From Phascolomyces articulosus (Eukaryota; Mucoromycota; Mucoromycetes; Mucorales; Lichtheimiaceae): DNA of 64,000 nt. The stretch is from NCBI GenBank assembly GCA_025677815.1, contig JAIXMP010000011.1:992001-1056000 (forward strand), in the 5' to 3' direction. This document shows, in pieces, positions 23,047 through 35,089 of the stretch. A model generated the notes under the pieces. That model did not search any database. It was not told the origin of the DNA and saw nothing but the letters and a program-made list of their open reading frames with translations. How positions within the stretch are numbered: position 1 is the first letter of the stretch; every line of letters starts with the position of its first letter. A program made the translations under genes and the position numbers.

Positions 23047-24182
23047 ATGGTTCTTGCAGATAATTTTGCTTTATCACTTCACATACTTGAAGACACGCTC
23101 TACCTAGATCTTGATGATACCCTTCAAAAAAACAACAATTCATCAACTACTGTTCTTCGTGGTTTTATTGATGTAACCAATCCAAAAAAAAAATGTACAT
23201 AGCCTCTTAGTGTGCTTTGAAGGTTACCTTACAATCAAACATCCTTCCGGTAAAAAAGCTAGCTACAATATATATTTTCTTACATTATTAATAACAATAA
23301 CCGGTACGCTATATGCTAATAAACATTGAAAAAACAGTGCGAAAACGATTGATTCAACGACACTTAGTTTTGAACCCGAGCTCCGCTTCGCCTGACAGCG
23401 GCGGTATGCTCCGAAGATATCCTTTTGAAATGGGGTTACTTCTGAAAGATTTACCAGATTCCATTGAAAGCAAGAATATCAAGGTTACGTACAATGTTAA
23501 AGCAAAAGTAGCATACGCTTATACAGCGCGGAGCAGCAGAAATTGTCCGATCAGACTCGCACGCTTCCCATTTAAAAACAGCATGTTGTTCGGTGATAAT
23601 GTGGCGAGATCAATTGATTCACGGCGTCACCATGCGCATTTTTTTGACTACCATCTCACTGTTGAAAAAGATACCGGACTTTCTGTTGGTGCTTTACTGC
23701 CGCTTACATTATGGATTGCGCCAAGGATTCCTGGAGTACGATTACTTTCAATATGTGTGTTTTTAGTCGAACGACGCAGTGTTCATGGTCATGAACGAGA
23801 GGAAAAATGTTCCGCACATGTTCTTTCACGAGTTAATCCTTCACAGCAAAATGTCCCTGCTCATGTTTTAAAGGAACCATGGAGAGGTACAATCGAATAC
23901 CATTTACCAAATGATCTGATGCCATCCATTAATGCACCAGATTTCTTTGTGGTAAAACATACCCTGAAAGTTTCAATGGCGGTTATTTTCCCGGAAATAA
24001 CATCTGGTCGGGTTCAAAGAAGTATTTCCTTTGAAACGGACGTGGAAATTCGTGATAGACAGATTGGATTGTTAGAGAAACTTGGGGCGTTCAATTTACC
24101 AGAATATGAACACAATTTATTAAACCTTCCATCTACACCACCACCTATGTATGAATACCCTCCTGCTTACAGTGTATCTTGA
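23047..24182 (+). CDS. Alpha-arrestin (ART-like) with a poly(A)-tract frameshift
   Basis: Alpha-arrestins link membrane transporters to the Rsp5 ubiquitin ligase. Exon 1 (23047-23249) starts MVLADNFALSLHILEDTLYL and reaches GFIDVTNPK, followed by a run of ten A at 23184-23193. The arrestin-like continuation (HSLLVCFEGYLTIKHPS) is in another frame: an A-count leaving remainder 2 on division by 3 would keep it open, whereas ten gives an early stop. Exon 2 (23338-24182) continues in phase through arrestin N- and C-lobe sequence. The C-terminus carries PPMY and PPAY, both PPxY motifs. Expected total about 348 aa. Either the tract holds a sequencing error or the gene is recently inactivated. Everything else about it looks intact. 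Confidence 0.8.
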
Positions 24183-24495
24183 TCTGCATCTGTGTGTTTT
24201 ATAAATTATTCCCTGCCCGCACAAAAGCTGCAACCCTTTTTATCATCTGTACACAAACTTCATATCATTTTAAATATCAATTCAAGTATATTAATATATA
24301 CAATATAAAAATATATCTATTGTCAATCAAAAGTGGATTTTTCACCCCCCCTAATATCATGTTAGACCCCCAAAACACAAGGATGCTAAAGATAGAGTCA
24401 ATTATCTGTGTCACCCAGCCACAGTGGTAGGCCAACAAGCGGGCTCGTTTTCCTATGCGCGTATTTCACCCTTTCTTTCTACCAAAGGACGGCCC
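24183..24495. other. Short arrestin-Rho intergenic gap
   Basis: About 310 bp, AT-rich at first and pyrimidine-rich just before the Rho start. Nothing else seen. Confidence 0.4.
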
Positions 24496-25430
24496 ATGTC
24501 CAAAGTTATACAACGTAAACTCGTCATTGTAGGCGATGGCGCTTGCGGTAACTATATAAACAATATTTTACTTTTATCACATTTCAATCTTTTCCTCCCT
24601 TTCTATATGATTTGAAAAATTGACTAGGTCAGCTTAGGAAAAACTTCTTTGTTAACTGTATTTTCACATGGCGATTTTCCAAGAGTAAGTATAATTCCAC
24701 ACTTCTACATGGTCATCAAGTAATATATACAGAATTGTCATGTACTGAATTTTTATTTCTATGTAATGGTGATTTTAGGGCCATATACCAACTGTTTTCG
24801 ATAATTTTGTTAAAGACTTTGATGTTGATGGACAGCATGTTGAACTAGCCTTGTATGATACAGCAGGTAAAAAAAAAAAAGAAGAAAAAAAACTTGTATT
24901 GTTAGCTCAGGTCTCTAACACAGTAAAAATATTATGATAGGCCAAGAGGATTATGATAGACTTCGTCCACTTTCTTATCCAGATACTCATGTCTTACTAA
25001 TTGCTTTTGCAATCGATTTACCTGATTCTTTGGATAATATCACTGAAAAGGTTTGGATTTTAAGATGGTGTGATTTATAAGTAGGGGAATAGATGTTTCT
25101 TTCTCATGGATTACTAAAAGTTATATATCTCCATTTACAAAATAGTGGTTACCAGAAGTGCTGGAACACTGCCCTGAAGTACCTTACTTATTGATTGCAT
25201 GTAAAAAAGACTTGCGTGAAGATGATCGTACAATCCGTGAACTTGCCAAAACATCTTCCACTCCAGTTACATATGAACAAGGATTAGATGTGAGTCGTAG
25301 GATTGGTGCATATGAATATATCGAATGCTCTGCTAAATTGAGTGACGCTGTTGAAGATGTTTTTGCAGCAGCTGTTCGTGCCACAAATCAAAAGAAGCCA
25401 AAAAAACAGGAAAAGTGTGTTCTCATGTAA
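24496..25430 (+). CDS. Rho-family small GTPase (Rho1/Rho2-like)
   Basis: Five exons (24496-24547, 24638-24684, 24779-24866, 24941-25050, 25146-25430) join in phase to 193 aa. Rho GTPases control actin polarity and cell-wall glucan synthesis at the plasma membrane. P-loop GDGACGKTSL, switch [10 protein letters not shown], switch [19 protein letters not shown], the Rho-type ACKKDLR nucleotide motif and ECSAK are all present. The protein ends in a polybasic KKPKKQEK stretch and a CVLM CAAX box, so prenylation is expected. The effector loop differs slightly from classical Rho1 (usually YVPTVFENYVAD), so Rho1 versus Rho2 cannot be decided by eye. The start is the ATG giving the canonical N-terminus (RKLVIVGDG). 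Confidence 0.95.
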
Positions 25431-25839
25431 TTAATTAAAGATTTTAAAAAATACCCATCATTATCTTCCAGTCGATCTATCGATCCAAATTATTTAGCTT
25501 CATTCCTCCTCCTCCTCCTCTTCCTCTTCTTCTTTTGATATATTTTCTCCTTCCTCATTATTTTTAACGGATCCTCCACCCTATCCGCAGAAACTTTCAT
25601 GATTCCTCATATAGTGTGGAATACCCCCTTCATCATTCTATTTTTGAGGTCTTTTCTGTACTTAGCTTTCCTTTTTTTTTGGAGAATAACAAAAAACTTT
25701 TTTTTTTATTTTCATATTTGCGGTTTGGCTTTATTAGAACATATAAACTGCTACAGCTACAATTACAATAGTAGTTAAAAAGATATATAAATAAATAGGA
25801 ATGTTGGATATTGTATGAATAAATAAAATTTGTGTAAAG
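25431..25839. other. Convergent 3' flanks of the Rho and transporter genes
   Basis: About 410 bp containing a (TCC/TCT)n-type pyrimidine run near 25504-25535, poly(T) tracts and AATAAA-like sequence on the minus strand near 25825. No gene seen. Confidence 0.45.
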
Positions 25840-28651
25840 TTAAATTTCTGCCTTCTCATTAGCTTTTTCCTCGCTTGAGGAGGAACTTGCTTGCTGAGCG
25901 GTTGGAGAAACCTTAATACCAGTGTCTTGAGGAATCTCTGCATCGGTATATGTACGGGCAGCAACAGCCTTGATAGCTTCTGCTTCTTCACTGCCTTCAC
26001 CAAACAAGATTTCCATTTCTTCCAGACTCAAACCCTATGAAATAAAAAATAGAGTAGATTTAGTACTTTATACATTTCATTCATTATATACAAGAATTAA
26101 CGAAATAACAAGCACCTTGGTTTCTATAATTTAAATAATGAGAGTATGGGGTTCTTATTGGTTAGTCATCAAATAGTCATTATCAAAAAAAAAACCTTTC
26201 TTCACATACCAGGGTAGAAAAAGTAGACAATAAGTCCACATACAACATTGGTTGCAAAAAAGAAGAAGTATGTACCGTACTTGATATTATCCAACTAAAG
26301 AGATTCATATTTTGGAATTAATAGAAAATTTCTTGATGTAAATTTTCAAATATTTGAAACTATACAAACCATAACAGGGGTAATCTCACCAATAACAAAG
26401 TTCATGAGATAATTGGTGGCTGTTGCAACTATTAGAGAGAGAGAGAGAGAGAGAGAGAGTAGGAGCCATTAGTCAATTGCAAAACCAGAGTTAAAGAATT
26501 AAACTTACGTGAAGTACCCTTTGCACGGGCACGATTAGGAAAAATTTCTGCTGGATAAATCCAACCAGTGGGCTAATCAGCATCATATAAAACAACAACC
26601 CATTAGTAACTTTATAATAAAAATAAAAAGTAATATTACATTAATAGTATAGTATAAATAAACACTTACTCCCCAAGAAGTAGAGAATGATGCACTAAAG
26701 ATAAACATCATTGCAACAGCACCATACTGTGCTTGAGTGTTATTATTGCCATCTTCAACATATGGATAAACTAAAAATTGTTTTATTATACCAAAGGTTA
26801 GAAATCAGTATGCTACATTAGAAGCAAGTTAATGTTATATCTTTTCTTTTTTTAGTTACCTTTAAGAAGTGCACCAGCTATAAGCATAGAGGTACCCATA
26901 CCAATACTGCCACCAAGAATCGTTTTTCTACGACCCACTTTGTCGATAAAAAGTAAAGCAGGAATTGTGAAAATGACGCATACAATGCCATTGACACCAG
27001 TTGCAAGAAGTGATGGCAATGTACCTGTCATACCAGCTGACTGGAAAATAAATGGAGCATCTAATTTGCATACGCTGTCAATTTAAGAATTCTAGTTTTC
27101 AACCCTCCCCCCCAAAAAAAACTTACAATAAAGGACAGCATTGATACCGATCCACTAATGTAAGAAAAACGACACATCCGTTACTTGTTAGTGACATAGT
27201 ATAGGCCGCTTTATTTTATATCATTTTTTCTTGTTTATTATATACTATCTTGAATGTATTACCTGTTGCATACCCTGAATACCCATGGCCAAAAAGACAC
27301 GCTTTCGAGTAGACGGCGAACGGAAAATTTCTTTGTAAGACTTCATTGCGTATCTTTCTTCATAGCGGATTTGTTCCATAATTTCATCAAACTCTTTGCG
27401 TACATATGGGTCATTGATGTCACCATTGGCATGAAGTTTAGCTAATGTCTGAAGGGCTTCTTCTGTACGGCCTTTGCTACATAACCAACGGGGAGAGTAA
27501 GGAAGAATAAAGCAACCAAAAAAGCTACAATATAATCATTTATCTGTTAGCTTCTGATGAACTATTCTTGATATATGTAGTTTACAATAAACATATTCTT
27601 ACAGGACAACACTTGGTGCTAGTTGAATACCTAATGGAACCCGCCATGAGGCGTCGCTCTGAATACTACGTTAATAATATTTACTTAGTTAGTATACTAT
27701 TTGTTATGATGGATGAAAAAAATATATTATAAACAAGTAAATAAGAAACATACTAGGCACAACCGTAGCCAATCCAGAATGCAACCATGATGCTGAAATA
27801 CATAAAAAATTGTCATTATATTGTTAATATGCACAGAAGGTATATTAAGATTTTCAACTTTTGCATGAATGATATTTCTTACCCGAATACAATGCTAAAC
27901 TGCTGAAAGCTGATTGCGCGACCTCGAAGATGAGCTGGGCTCAATTCGCTTTGGTATACAGTGACATTCATACTGTACATACCAATTGAAATACCTTGAA
28001 AGAATCGGCCTGCCATTAGAAGCTACAACATCAGATAAATAATATTTAGTAGGTGGCATGAATCATCAACTTTTGTTTTTCTGGTAAAAAAAATTGAATG
28101 ATGATAATGATAATAAGAAAAGAGACATACATCAACATTCGTAGCTCCTGTTTGCATTGAAGTACCAAACCAAAAGATCACGGTTGCTCCCATAATACTG
28201 CGCTTTCTTCCGATTCGCTCAGAAATAGGACCTGCTATGAGACCACCTACGAACGCACCCAATAAGTAGATACTGGTAATAAATCCACGCCAGACTGCAT
28301 TAGGATTATTAAAGTAGTCAATCCAGTGTTCCTTTATTTACAAATGAAAAAAGTCAGTGAAAATAGTACTTTGATATATAATAGTGCTTCAATACGTATA
28401 CACTGAATAGTACACTTACCATGACTAGAATACCAGACATGACACCTTGATCATAACCAAAAAGTAATCCACCAATGGCTATAAGATAAAATACAAGAAA
28501 ATGAAATTAATCAGATATATATTCAGTAGTTGTCATCCAATGTCGAGGTTAAATATTAACTACTATTATACTCACAAGAAAATATGACAGCGAAATAAAC
28601 TCGCCAACTTGTCTTTGGCCGATAAATAACTTCTTCGAAATCCTTACTCAT
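25840..28651 (-). CDS. MFS sugar (hexose) transporter, 15 exons including an 8-nt microexon
   Basis: Plasma-membrane uptake of a monosaccharide is expected. Exons (minus): 28651-28576, 28478-28420, 28331-28131, 28022-27883, 27792-27754, 27656-27603, 27524-27263, 27154-27127, 27060-26860, 26770-26670, 26572-26509, 26428-26370, 26294-26210, 26123-26116, 26034-25840; total 523 aa. Family motifs: GGLLFGYDQGVMSG in TM1, SERIGRKRS after TM2, GRFFQGISIGM, ILPYSPRWL (usual PESPRWL, with Tyr for Glu), DKVGRRKT, PTGWIYPAEIFPNRARAKG, and a C-terminal PETKG. The PETKG motif is only produced by including the 8-nt exon at 26116-26123. The cytosolic tail is Ser/Glu-rich. The acceptor of exon 6 has two in-register choices. 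It is convergent with the Rho gene. Confidence 0.94.
26434..26459. repeat. (GA)n microsatellite in a transporter intron
   Basis: About 13 GA units lie in the intron between transporter exons 11 and 12, close to the acceptor. Confidence 0.9.
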
Positions 28652-30203
28652 TTTTAAAAAAGATGATAAAGAAATGATGTAGAACAGAGAAAAAAAAGAA
28701 AAAAAAAGGATGGAGATCCTTCGTCATATATATACTTTTTCCCACTTTATTTCTCCATGAAGTAAATAGTGTACAGGATAAGTTATTTTTTTCTCCTCTT
28801 TTTCTCCGATTAGTTGGAAAAGTTTCATTTTACTTGAATACAACAATTTTCGCTGTGGAGAAGTAGCTTTCTTGTAACCAGGTGACATCAAGTACCCCAA
28901 AATGGATAGTTGTACTTACCCAAGAAAAAGTGAAAAAGGGTGTAATGTTCCTTTCTTGGTAAGCAAAAGCCTTCAACCCTGAAAAAGATCCTTCTTTTAC
29001 TTCACCGATAGAGCAATATCAAGGTGTAAGCTCCTGCTATATTAATGATAAGTTATAACAATAATTAACTTCCATTTTTTTTTCTATACACATGTTTCTA
29101 TAGATTATATACTTTGTCCCCAGAAACCTGAGGGAATACTTTTTATAGTTTTATTCTGGGAAAAATAACACATCCTAATAATAAGGTTGCCGATATTTTC
29201 CTTATTCTTTCTTTCTATTTACTCTATTTCATATTTTAAGGCAAGATCCCTGTCAAACCTCTTTTTTTCCAATGATGAATAAATGGAGAATTTTGTTGTA
29301 GTATGATCCTGAGTGATGACAAAGCCCTCTTTGTTTTGTATTATTATGATGTTTATTAATCCTCCCAGTTTTTTCAGCAATATACAGCGTTTTAATAGTT
29401 AGTCGGATCCTTCATTTTATTTCAAGCATATAGAAAGCTTACATAGAATAGTTCCATATCTGTGAATCTAACTTTTGTATAGGTACGTATATTTTCATGA
29501 ATAAATATATACCTGTTATTCAATAGAAATCAGTATTTTTGGATTTGATACAGTATAATATGTCATTCAATGTATTTATCACTTGCGAAAATAAAGTGCA
29601 AGAAGACATTGTCATGCTTATATACTGTTGAACACTGGATCAAATGTTCCATATTCAGATATAAATATTCAAGCTTAAAGTCACCCTGTCTTCTCCCCAC
29701 ATTGATCCAGCCCCATTCCAGTTTCCCAAAGAAAATACCAAATTTGTATTTAAGAAATTCTCCATTTGGTGAATTTTCTCAATTGCACTATCGATAGGTG
29801 TAAATATTTGTTTTTGGCAGTTTAAACGTTTTATGAGTACCTTTTGGTAAAACTTTTGTATTTGCGTACTACTTATAGTGTATCGTGAGAACTTAATAAT
29901 ATCACGGAGGACACATGTATCTCCGCGTGTCAACGGTTTGCAATTAAATCCTACCATTTATTCATAAAAGACAATGTGCTATGAAAGATCATTTCATTGA
30001 CTAGATTCTTATATATCATATTGTATAGTATGAAGTTGCTTGATAATGCAGCATTATATTATTATGCAAAATATTTCATTTGAATATTGTGTGATTTTCA
30101 ATGTCAGTGGGAATCTTTTTTTTTTCCAATACTTTATTTTATTTTATTTTTTTACCTAATCACATATACGATCGGCTACCTTCTCCTCCAATACACATAA
30201 AAT
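28652..30203. promoter_or_regulatory. Divergent intergenic region, transporter / CoA kinase
   Basis: 1.55 kb. A TATA-like stretch (TATATATACTTTTT, about 28725-28738) lies about 80 bp upstream of the transporter start. A 100-codon minus-strand ORF (29655-29957) has fairly balanced composition but no recognised domain; it could be a relic. Poly(T) and TTTTATTTTATTTT tracts lie at 30115-30150, before the kinase start. Confidence 0.4.
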
Positions 30204-31079
30204 ATGAAACTTGTAGGATTAACAGGAGGCATTGCTTCAGGTACAACACATTCATTAAACTTTGAGTCTCTTATAAAATGTCAAGACTAAATATAACCTC
30301 TATATAAACTATTTATACAGGCAAGTCCACCGTTTCTCGAATGTTACAGGAACAAAACATTCCCATCATTGATGCAGACAAAATTGCCCGTCAAGTAGTT
30401 GAACCAGGACAAGAAGCTAATCGACTTATTCGTAAATATTTTGGAGACGAAGTATTTCTACCCAATGGTGAAATCAATCGTCCAAGACTCGGAGAAGTCA
30501 TCTTTGCAGACCCAGCCAAACGAAAAATCCTTAACCAGTGCACCCATCCAGCAGTACGGAAGGAAATGCTCAGACAGGCATTTTTTCATTGGATTAAGGG
30601 AGCAGATGTGGTTGTGTTAGATGTCCCTTTGTTATTGGAAAGTGGTATGGATAAATTGGTGGGTACCACCGTGGTTGTATTTTGGTAAGTGGTTGGCAAA
30701 CTCTAGTAGATATCTGGATAATGTTTTAGAAAAAAAAAAGGTTCTATCAGTTCACTTATGAAAAGGTATTTTAAATAGTTCAGAGGTATTACAATTGCAA
30801 AGACTTATGAATAGAGATGGATTATCAGAAGAGGCAGCTACGCAAAGAATTCGTGCACAAATGCCATTAAATGATAAAGTGGCGCGCGCAGACGTCGTGT
30901 TGGATAATTCTACAAATATTGCTCAGCTCGAAACACAAGTCAAGAATTTAATTACTCGGATAAAGCCTTCTCCCATTACTTGGTTGTTAGAGTATGCTGG
31001 TCCACCAGCTGTGCTGGTGGGTGCATTCGTAGTTATCAAATTATATGCCCCACGACTTTTGTTATCACTTGGCAACTAG
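30204..31079 (+). CDS. Dephospho-CoA kinase
   Basis: It catalyses the last step of coenzyme A synthesis, phosphorylating the ribose 3'-OH of dephospho-CoA. Exons 30204-30240, 30321-30684 and 30779-31079 give 233 aa. The P-loop GGIASGKS is split by intron 1. IDADKIARQVVEPG, the family's VLDVPLLLESG substrate-side motif and RADVVLDN near the end of the domain are all present. A hydrophobic C-terminal extension (about 205-230; WLLEYAGPPAVLVGAFVVI) could anchor the enzyme to a membrane, which would fit mitochondrial or ER association reported for some eukaryotic CoA enzymes. Localisation is inference. The short 5' exon is certain because the P-loop requires it. Confidence 0.95.
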
Positions 31080-31249
31080 ATTGTTAAAAAGCAAGCTCCT
31101 GCTTAAAATTCCTTTCAAAATAAATTATTGAATCATTTTCATTGGCTAACAAACAATAAATCCTTTTTTTATGTGCGTTTTGAAGCATTTGTTCTTCCTC
31201 TGAGTGTGTAATTGTTTTCAGCACTCTTCATTTTCCTTCATAATCACTC

Positions 31250-32283
31250 ATGGTAATTATTATTATAGTGTAGAAGTATACCATTTCTTTAGTATTAAAC
31301 AATAAAGATAAATATTATATAGACTACAGCAGCTCGTCCCACATTTGATCCAGCTCGTGGTAACGACAGTAAAGCTCCCAGCTTCCAATATAGTTCTCGT
31401 GATCTTGCATCACACACCAAACTCAAATTCAGGTATATGATACTCTTCAATCTTTGTACTTTTAAATATTAATGACAATTGCGTATATATTAAATTGAAA
31501 ACATATATATATATATATATATATATCGTAAAATAGACAACCTGGCCAAGGAACAACAGATGAAATTGGTGATCGTGAGCGGTTAAAGGAAGAATTACGA
31601 AAAGCTGAACAAGAGTATTATGAATCAAAAGAAGAAGGTGGTTCTAGCAATAACGATGGTCAAAAGTTAATTGGTGATTCTGATCAAGATTCAGAGGCTC
31701 GACGACAAAAATTATTAGAAGAAGCGGAAAGAATGGCTTCATTAGATAAAGATGAAAGTGACAGTGAAAGTGATAGTGGGGGAAGTAGTAGTAGGTAAGT
31801 AAACTCTGTTTTTTCAAAGAATGAATGATTATGAAACTAATTTTTTCTTTTACCTTTCAGTGAGGAGGAATCAGACGATGATGACGACGATGAAGATAAT
31901 ACAGCCGAACTTTTAGCTACATTACAAAAGATTCGAAAGGAAAGAGCAGAAGAAAAAGAACGTCAAGAACGTGAAAAATTAGAGGAAGAGGAAGCACAAC
32001 GTGAAGAAGAAGCAATGACAGGCAATCCACTTTTACAAATCGGCAATGAAAAGCGTGACTTTAGTGTCAAGAGACGGTAAATTTTAAGCATTCTATACCT
32101 ACTTGTTACAATGTGTAGAGGAAGAAAGAAGACTAATAATAAAATTCAATATATAGTTGGGATGACGATGTTGTTTTCAAAAATCAAGCAAGAGGTGCAG
32201 ACGAAAAGAATAAGAAACGTTTTGTCAATGACATGTTACGATCCGATTTCCATCGTCGTTTTCTCACCAAATATATTCATTAA
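31250..32283 (+). CDS. CWC15: Spliceosome component CWC15
   Basis: CWC15 is a small, mostly disordered component of the Prp19-associated spliceosome. Exon 1 is only the ATG (31250-31252). Exons 31323-31432, 31537-31794, 31861-32076 and 32157-32283 follow. The N-terminus [14 protein letters not shown] is the strongly conserved start of the family and can only be made by joining the lone ATG to exon 2. The middle is acidic with Ser/Asp runs and a Lys/Glu-rich helix. The C-terminus ([13 protein letters not shown] and the [19 protein letters not shown] tail) is the conserved family end. Intron 2 holds a (TA)n tract (about 31503-31526). The gene follows the CoA kinase on the same strand by about 170 bp. 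Confidence 0.94.
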
Positions 32284-33870
32284 TTGTCAAGATTTTTACT
32301 TTTAAATCAATATCATAATCATACCTGTTGTGAATAAATATGTGTGGGTTCGATTGGAAGGATTTTATTTTCTGTTTTATGTAATATGTATCATGCTGAT
32401 AAATCAGTGTCATCGGATCGAGAACTATGGGTACGCCCCCTCATGATGATTCTTCCCAACAATTGAAACGGTTACATTGGGAGTAATGGGTGACTAATAC
32501 TTCGCCAAAAATAAATCCAAATGAATCTTAAAAATCCTCCACCGGCGACTACGGGCACTGAATATATGAAGTTATACTTTTTAAAAAGATGCAATAATTG
32601 GAAAGAGACACTTGGATTTCTGCAGTGTTCAAATGTAGTATCTCACTATGGTAATCTATTGTGAATTCGTGAAAATTCTATTTGAAATATACTCCATCAT
32701 AAGAAAAAAAAGGACCTGTCTTGATTTTTTAGTGTACTTTCGAACAATACTACTTTTAATGAACAAGGACACGTCGCCGAAAGGCCCGGATTACAAGCAA
32801 TTTTGCTGAGCCATTGCATTGAAGTTTCTCTAACAATAGCAAGGCACATGTTTATATTCTGTAGATCATTTTTTGTTACGTTGTTAAATGATTTCATTCG
32901 CTCAATTCATGTTCATGTGGTCTAGTAGCTCAAATCAAGATGATGTGTTACATTGTGATTTAAGGGATCTCAGGCCCATTGGATCGTGTCCTGTACCGTT
33001 TTTCTTTTTGATATAAAGAGTAACGTAATGTATACCTATTTTTGACAGATTGCATGTAAAATTTAATAATACATATATTGTTAAGAAAGGAAGGACCAAT
33101 TCACTATTGTTATCGCCCTATAAATGTATCTTGAATATCTCTGACTCACCTTGAAAAACATTGTAGACTAAGGTTTCTTTTGTTGTACTTATTTTTATCG
33201 TTTTAAACATGCTATAGATGGCAATATCTTGCATATCTATTTTTGCCAATTTCTTCACTTTATAAAATGGCTAGGTAGGACAATAATCAATCTTCTGGAG
33301 GATAATCTGGAAATGTAATATCCGTGCACAATGGATCGTAAATATTTACTTCTTCACTACATGTAAAACAGGGTAAACGGTTTTGGAAAAAATGTTCACA
33401 TGCCGTATATTTTATAAAGCAGTAGATAATTAAAAGCCAGGAAGAAGAGCATTGAAACTGTTAGAAACTAGCAGAACTATGGCACATACATCAAGCCAAT
33501 ATTAAAGAAATGAAAGTAACTATATATAAAACAGTACTGCTATCGGTAAGCGTTTCAATAGCTAATTACACAATGCACTTTGTTGTATACAAATTTAAAA
33601 TGGTCTAGATTCTATTTTTTTTAATTTGTTTATTGATCCGTCCATCACCTTCATGTGAGCCTTAAAGAGACGAAGGTGCAAGGGTAGAATTAACCACTAT
33701 GGTTGTGTTAGTGACAGATTTGAGTGAATTGCTGCGGATTTTCCTCAATTTTAAAGTTATCTTTACTGCGCCATCCAAGAAAAAAAAAATATTTTCATAT
33801 AAATAGGGTTCGAAAAAAAACTTACCCAATCCCATATTAGTTAATTATTCCAAAAAAGCAAATAAAAAAT
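32284..33870. other. Gap with no supported gene
   Basis: 1.6 kb with fairly mixed composition and only short ORFs (for example 66 codons at 32697-32897, minus). None has a recognisable domain or a start and splice context that convinced me. Confidence 0.45.
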
Positions 33871-35089
33871 ATGCTAGCTAAACCATCACAGAGTGGCTAT
33901 TCCCTAACATTAGAACTACTTCCTGAATTTGGTTGGTCAATACGAGGCGAACCTACCTATGGTCCAGGATCTGTATTTCAAGGCAGGCTATCTATTTTAA
34001 TATAAGATTTAATTTACATATCTGCTGTGAGAGGCCAACAAGAACTAATGTATATATATAAATCCACTAGGTTTTGTAAAAATATCTTCACAACAGCGAC
34101 AAATAGTTGATGCAGATTCAATACAGCTTCGATTTCAAGGAGTAGAATCAGTCCATCCTATTGAAATTAGTCCAGGTGTACTTCGTGGCCGACGCCATCA
34201 ATCTTTGTTTGCTGTCAAACATGTTTTATGGAAAGGCCAATGCCTGGATCCATCCTCTGGTGAAACTTCGGTGGCTCTTCCATTTACCATTCAAATGCCC
34301 GTGGTTCAATATCCCCCTTCCATTGATGAACATGAATATTACCAATGTACTTTTAAACTCATTGCTATTGTCGAAAAAGCGGGTCGAACACTTCAATCTA
34401 TAGAGAAAAAGATTTCTTATCGTCCATTCATTGAAACCTGTGTCCTCAAACGCCCTATTGATGCCTTTTCTGGTCAAATTAAGCTTCATGGTCTGGAATA
34501 TGTTCCTGGAGATATGATCACAGCAACCATCAAAAGAAGTGATGTCCGTCATCGATCTACCAGCACCAGTTCGTCTTCTTCTGCTTCCTCTTCCACTAGT
34601 AGTATAAAACGTATCATTACTGCTAAATTATATCAAATCTCCATGCTCCATGCTGTGGATGATGTTCCCAAACTGGCCAAAGTGATTGTATCTAAAAGTT
34701 GGGATGAAGATCGTGACGCTGATCAAGACGCGTTCGATGAATCCTATAAACTTGATTTGCTCCATATCCCATCAGATATCATTCCATCCTACAGCTATAG
34801 CAGTATTATGACTGTATCTTATCAACTCAAAGTATGGTTCAAACAGAAGAAACTAGGTGGATTATGGACAACTACTGGACAAGCCATAGAGTTTCCCTTG
34901 ACTATTGGAACGTTGGGTTATGGTGTCCGTGCTCCCACTCAATTACAAATTTATTCCACAATGGTTCAGCAACAAGAAGATCAAAGTGAACAAATACCCC
35001 GATTTATGCGTGCAGTTGAATATTCCGATTCTCTTCCTGCTTATGAAGGCACTCGATTGCCTACTTACCATGATACGATATCCTCTTAA
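33871..35089 (+). CDS. Alpha-arrestin (ART-like) with C-terminal LPxY motifs
   Basis: A second arrestin-domain protein, about 9.7 kb from the first. Exons 33871-33982 and 34071-35089 join to 376 aa. The intron starts with GC, not GT (CAAG|GCAGGC), and ends in CACTAG. Only this join gives the conserved arrestin reading GSVFQG-FVKISSQQRQ followed by IQLRFQGVES. The N-lobe covers about 10-160 and the C-lobe 165-345, with a Ser-rich insert near 195-215. The tail carries LPAY and LPTY, variants of the PY motif that recruits Rsp5-type ligases. The expected role is an adaptor for ubiquitin-dependent endocytosis of transporters. The two arrestins look clearly different in sequence, so a recent tandem duplication is unlikely. 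Confidence 0.88.

Noticed and set aside
29655..29957. 100-codon minus-strand ORF between transporter and CoA kinase
   Set aside because: Composition is not purely AT-driven, but no family, start context or splice continuation was found; left as a possible relic only.
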